64,000 nt of DNA, taken from contig NC_069378.1 of assembly GCF_021730395.1 (NCBI RefSeq), positions 47,505,001 to 47,569,000 on the forward strand. Direction: 5' to 3'. Each line of letters opens with the position of its first letter. Position 1 is the stretch's first letter. Origin of the DNA: Mercenaria mercenaria (taxonomy: Eukaryota; Mollusca; Bivalvia; Venerida; Veneridae). The notes under the pieces are model-generated. The model did no database searches, was not told the DNA's origin, and saw nothing but the letters and a program-made list of their open reading frames with translations. Positions 59,510 to 64,000 of the stretch are shown piece after piece. Both the position numbers and the translations under genes were made by a program.

Positions 59510-62500
59510 ATTCAGCAACCACTTACTAAGTATTATAATGATAAGAGTAACGTTCCAATATACTTTCATTTTGAATCGTGAACTGCAGACCAGTTTGCAG
59601 TTCGCAATTCGAATCGGAGACTAGCCGGCAATTTGCAATTCTTATGGAGAGGGAGGGAGTGCAGACTCATATCCCCTACTTAGCAACAACTAACCTATTA
59701 CTTAAATTATAAGGAAAACGTTCACATATACTTTCATTTTGAATCGTACACTGCAGACCAGTTTGCAGTTTGCAATTCGAATCGTGAACTGCGAACTGCA
59801 GAGCAGTTTGCAATTCGCAATTCGAATCGGAAACTGAAAACCGCAGACTAGCAGGCACTTTGCAATTCTAATCGAGGCAGAGGGAATGCAGACCCTTAAC
59901 CTCTATTTAGCAAGCACTAACTAAGTACTTAAATTATAAGAGTAACTTTCCAATAAACTTTAATTTTGAATCGTGAACTGCAAACCAGTTTGCAATTCGC
60001 AATTCGAATTGGAAACTGAGAACTGATGACTAGCCTCCAGTTTGCCACTGTAATGAAGAGGGAGGGAGTGCACACCTATAACCTCAATCTAGCCACCGCT
60101 TACTAAGTACTTGAATTATAGTAGTAACATGCCTTTTACTTTTATTTTGAATCGTAAACTGCAGACCAATTTGCAGTTCGCAATTCGAATCGGAGACTAG
60201 CCGGCAGTTTGCAATTCTTATGAGAGGGAGGGAGTGCAGAATCATAACCTCTACTTAGCAACCACTAACCTATTACTTAAATTATAAGGAAAACTTCACA
60301 TATACTTTCATTTTGATTCGTAAACTGCAGACCAGTTTGCAGTTCGCAATTCGAATTGGAAACTGAGAACCGCTGACTAGCCTCCAGTTTGCCACTGTAA
60401 TGAAGAGGGAGGGAATGCACACCTATAACCTCAATCTAGCCACCGCTTACTAAGTACTTGAATTATAGTAGTAACATGCCTTGTATTTTTATTTTGAATC
60501 ATAAACTGCAGACCAATTTGCAGTTCGCAATTCGAATCGGAGACTAGCCGGAAGTTTGCAATTCTTATGAGAGGGAGGGAGTGCAGACTCATATCCTCTA
60601 CTTAGCAACCACCACTAACCTATTACTTAAATTATAAGGAAAACGTTCACATATACTTTCATTTTGATTCGTTAATTGCAGACCAGTTTGCAGTTTGCAA
60701 TTCGAATCGTGAACTGCGAACTGCAGACAAGTTTGCAATTCGCAATTCGAATCGGAAACTGAAAACCGCAGACTAGCAGGCACTTTGCAATTCTAATCGA
60801 GGCAGAGGGAATGCAGACCCTTAACCTCTATTTAGCAAGCACTAACTAAGTACTTAAATTATAAGAGTAACTTTCCAATAAACTTTAATTTTGAATCGTG
60901 AACTGCAGACCAGTTTGCAGTTCGCAATTCGAATTGGAAACTGAGAACTGATGACTAGCCTCCAGTTTGCCACTGTAATGAAGAGGGAGGGAGTGCACAC
61001 CTATAACCTCAATCTAGCCACCGCTTACTAAGTACTTGAATTATAGTAGTTGCATGCCTTTTACTTTTATTTTGAATCGTAAACTGCAGACCAATTTGCA
61101 GTTCGCAATTCGAACCGTGAACTGCGAACTTCGAACTGCAGACCAGTTTGCAGTTCGCAATTCGAATCGTGAACTGCGAACTTTGAATTGCAGACCAGTT
61201 TGCAGTTCGCAATTTGAATCAAAAACTAAAAACCGCAGACTAGCCGGCACTTTGCAATTCTAATGGAGGGGATGAAGTGCAGACCCTTAACCTCTATTTA
61301 GCAAGCATTAACTTGGTAATTATTAGAGAAACATTCCAATAAACTTTCATTTTGAATCGTGAACTGCAGACCAGTTTGCAGTTCGCAATTCAAATCGTGA
61401 ACTGCGAACTCCAGACCACTTTGAATCGGAATTTAAGAACTGCAGACTAGCCGGCAGTTTGCAATTCTAATACAGGGTGCGGGGATGTGCAGACACGTAA
61501 CCTCTTTTTAGTATCAATAAAATTTCCTTTTAAAAAGGAAAGGCTCGGCTGGTTTTGGCATAGTCTACATAACTGGACAAGTTGGGGTAGGGATCATTAC
61601 ATAAGATTCTATGCAAAACATGATTGCGATTTTCTATTGCTGTTCCCATGGGAACGCCAGTCTTAACTTTAGAGGCAAGGGTATTGAACAATTCTTGGCA
61701 TTTTGGGTTTTGAACTACTGGTGTCCGGTGCACGTACGAAAAACAACCCAGATTTGCCGTGGCATTCACCAGTAATTACAATACGAACACAGAAATATAA
61801 ACACTGATATACAAAATACGGTGGTATTGTGAAAAAAAAAATGGTTTAATATACCTTGCAGAGTTACTTTCTTAACTTGTTTTAATAACACCCCTACAAC
61901 AATAATCGAACCAACCATAATAGTCCTGTCAAACCTTGGCGGCCAAATGTCTTTTGAGACACCTTTTGGCAGGTTACATCCTTTCAGGGGGTGTTCTCTA
62001 ACAAATTTCACAACTGCCCGTTAAATCTTTTTAACAATTACTATAATGGATAAATGTAAACTCAATCATGAATAATATAAAAGTCAAAATTGAGAAGTTG
62101 TCAGTTTATCGTACAGACTTACGTTTTATAGTTATATTCATATTGCTGTACACCCCCATTTTAATAATAGACAAACAAAAGAGCAACTGCAATCGGAAAA
62201 CTTCCAATATTTCCGCATTGCACAGCTTACGTCACAGGTCACTTGTTACTGCAACCAATCACTGAATTCGTAACATATTGATCTCGGATTGCGGCAGCTT
62301 CCCGGCTTTTCGTATCATACTAACACACACTTGGGTACCAAAAAAACCAAAAACAATACATAGGCTTGGAGCCATAGCTCCAAGCCAGCAAGTTAGAGCA
62401 ACGTTCCAATATACTTTCATTCTGAATCGTGAGCTGCAGACCAGTTTGCAGTTCGCAATTCGAATCGAAAACTGATAACAGCAGACTAGCCGGCAGTTTG

Positions 62501-63505
62501 CAATTCTAACAGAGGGGAGGGAGTGCAGACCCATAACCTCTATTTAACAACCACTTCTCAAGTACTAAATATATTATAGTAACTTTCCTTGTACTTTCAT
62601 TTTAAATCGTGAACTGCAGACCAGTTTGCAGTTCGCAATTCGAATCGTGAACTGCACACCTGTTTGCACTTTGCCATTCGTTTTCAAAGCCATGACCATC
62701 AAATTGTGAAATGCATTCTAATCTGCAGTTTGCAGGGCAGTGCTGGTCAGAATGCACTTTGAGATTTGAATCGTGGATTGCAGACAAGATGCAGTCTGCA
62801 ATTCGAACTGTGAACGGTAGACGAGTTTGCAGTTCGCCATTCGAATCGTGAACTGCGAACTAAAGACTAGTCTGTCATTTGCAATTCGATTCCAAAGCTA
62901 TAACACTCGAATTGTGAAATGCATTCTAGTCCGCAGTTTGCCTGGCAGTGCTGATCAGACTGCACTGTGAAATTTGAACCGGAACTAGTTTGCAGTTCAC
63001 TATTCGAATCGCGAAACGCAGTCTAGTCTGCAGTTTGCAATTCGATTCCAAAGCTATGAGCTTCGAATTTCCAAATGCATTCTAGCCTATTGTTCGCAGG
63101 ACAGTGCTGATCAGACTGCACTTTGATATTTGAATCGTGAACTGCCAATCAGTTTGCAGTTCGCACTTCGAATCGCGAACTGCAGACTAGTCTGCAGTTT
63201 GCAATTCGATTCCAAAGCTATAGGCTTCGAATTATGAAATGCATTCCAGTCCGCAGGGCAGTGCTGATCCGACTGCACTTTAATATTTGAATCGTGAACT
63301 GCGATTGGAATTGCGAACTGCAGACCAATCTGCAATTTGCAATTCCATTCCAAAGCTTTGGGCTTCGAATTGTGAATTGCATTCTAGTCCGCAGTTCGCA
63401 AGGCATTGCTGATCAGACTGCACTTTGAAACTTGAATCGTGAACTGCGGATCAGTTTTCAGTTCGCAATTCGAATCGCGCACTGAGAACTGCGAACTGCA
63501 GTTGT
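59510..63505 (-). repeat. GAACTGCAAACTGG satellite, right array (inverted)
   Basis: The same satellite as 53430-56765 but complemented: TTTGAATCGTGAACTGCAGA, CCAGTTTGCAGTTCGCAATT, GACTAGCCGGCAGTTTGC, TAGCAACCACTTACTAAGTA. Between 59.6 and 61.2 kb a higher-order period of about 924 bp is visible. The outer part (62.65-63.5 kb) is the second linker type (AAATGCATTCTAGTCCGCAG, GCAGTGCTGATCAGACTGCA). It is interrupted by unrelated DNA at about 61513-62396. Confidence 0.85.
61513..62396. other. Unknown ~0.9 kb insertion in the right satellite array
   Basis: Non-satellite DNA with satellite units broken on both sides. It has two adjoining minus-strand ORFs, 61766-62011 (81 codons, one hydrophobic segment near IMVGSIIVVGVLL) and 61530-61769 (79 codons, containing GVPMGTAIENRNHVLHRILC); I recognise neither. 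Near the right end is a perfect hairpin, GCTTGGAGC-CATA-GCTCCAAGC (62364-62385), about 11 bases before the satellite resumes. It could be a mobile element or a captured gene piece. Confidence 0.4.
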
Positions 63506-64000
63506 ACATTTTGAGTTCACGCTCGTAGTTGACTTGATAGCGGATATTTGCGTTTGAAACAGGGTGCTTTTACTAACCTTTGTCCCCGTTCTTTCATGAT
63601 TGATTTATTTCTATCCCTTTCCCGTGCAATAGTCTTTTGTGAAATATACCGGTATTTGGCCTGGTGAAAAAAAAATCAAAGCGGGGAGGCGACATAGTTT
63701 CAAGACATTTCTTAAATATATTGTCGTTCTTTATGGGAAACTAGAAAAGTAGGATTTGTCGTATAAAATAAAATCTGTAAATAGATCCTTTGGAAGCATA
63801 GGATACAACCAAGCAGAGTAATAGTAGACTCGGTTTGATTTAGTCTGTTCATGATAGGTAATGGAATGTGCAACATCTCTCACGCCCCCTAGCACCGGCT
63901 TAAACGGAACTCTATCCATGATCCTAAAGGACCAGAAGATATAACAACACTGAATCCAAGTACGGGAACACTTGTTGAAAGTTTATTATCTTGCAACATT
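63506..64000. other. Intergenic, nothing recognised
   Basis: No satellite motifs and no supported gene. A short minus-strand ORF has no motif. Confidence 0.4.

Noticed and set aside
53432-63406. Many ORFs in the satellite (SNCELQTGLQFAV-type repeats)
   Set aside because: They are translations of the GAACTGCAAACTGG satellite in several frames and both strands; the peptide repeats follow the DNA repeats.

Overview
The window looks like nuclear DNA of a marine bivalve, probably a venerid-type clam. It is AT-rich, with intron-bearing genes, few long ORFs and very many dispersed repeats. Several repeats are of types I recall from bivalve genomes: ~160 bp-unit elements beginning AGCTCACCTGAG, the GAGCCGCGCC foldback, tRNA-derived SINEs, and a family carrying GCCTGCTGG. 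That assignment rests on recall, not on a search.

Three host genes can be supported, all on the + strand. (1) 659-4510 holds the last four exons of a short cadherin-like gene whose start lies before the window. (2) 7678-10156 is a two-exon AMP-forming acyl-CoA synthetase of 568 residues. (3) 23290-28009 is a complete five-exon gene for a 248-residue protein with a signal peptide, two degenerate cadherin-type domains and a GPI-anchor-like tail. Genes 1 and 3 are paralogues: every shared splice junction has the same phase and falls at the matching place in the protein. They look like small two-domain surface proteins, one keeping part of the cadherin calcium motif and one having lost most of it.

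Region by region: 0-5 kb, cadherin-like gene 1 with a Helentron-like non-autonomous element in an intron. 5-7.7 kb, foldback and hairpin repeats. 7.7-10.2 kb, acyl-CoA synthetase. 10.2-23.2 kb, gene-poor DNA with SINEs, foldbacks, minisatellites and a duplicated ~0.8 kb repeat. 23.2-28 kb, cadherin-like gene 2. 28-37.6 kb, no genes, several hairpin elements and degenerate tandem arrays. 37.6-52 kb, a nested structure: a ~2 kb-arm inverted repeat, hit by a Helentron-like element, which was hit in turn by an 8.1 kb tyrosine-recombinase retroelement of the Ngaro/PAT type (DIRS order). 53.4-63.5 kb, a GAACTGCAAACTGG-type satellite in two arrays of opposite orientation around a 2.7 kb core with a terminal-inverted-repeat element; an unknown ~0.9 kb insertion and another Helentron-like element lie inside the arrays.

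The strongest unexpected signals are the paired two-domain cadherin-like genes; the nested insertions, where the uninterrupted arm of the inverted repeat shows the empty site; a shared 3'-end signature (hairpin then CTCTTG) on three otherwise different repeat families; and an in-frame 30 bp minisatellite inside the pol region of the retroelement. Ends of dispersed repeats were judged by eye and are approximate.
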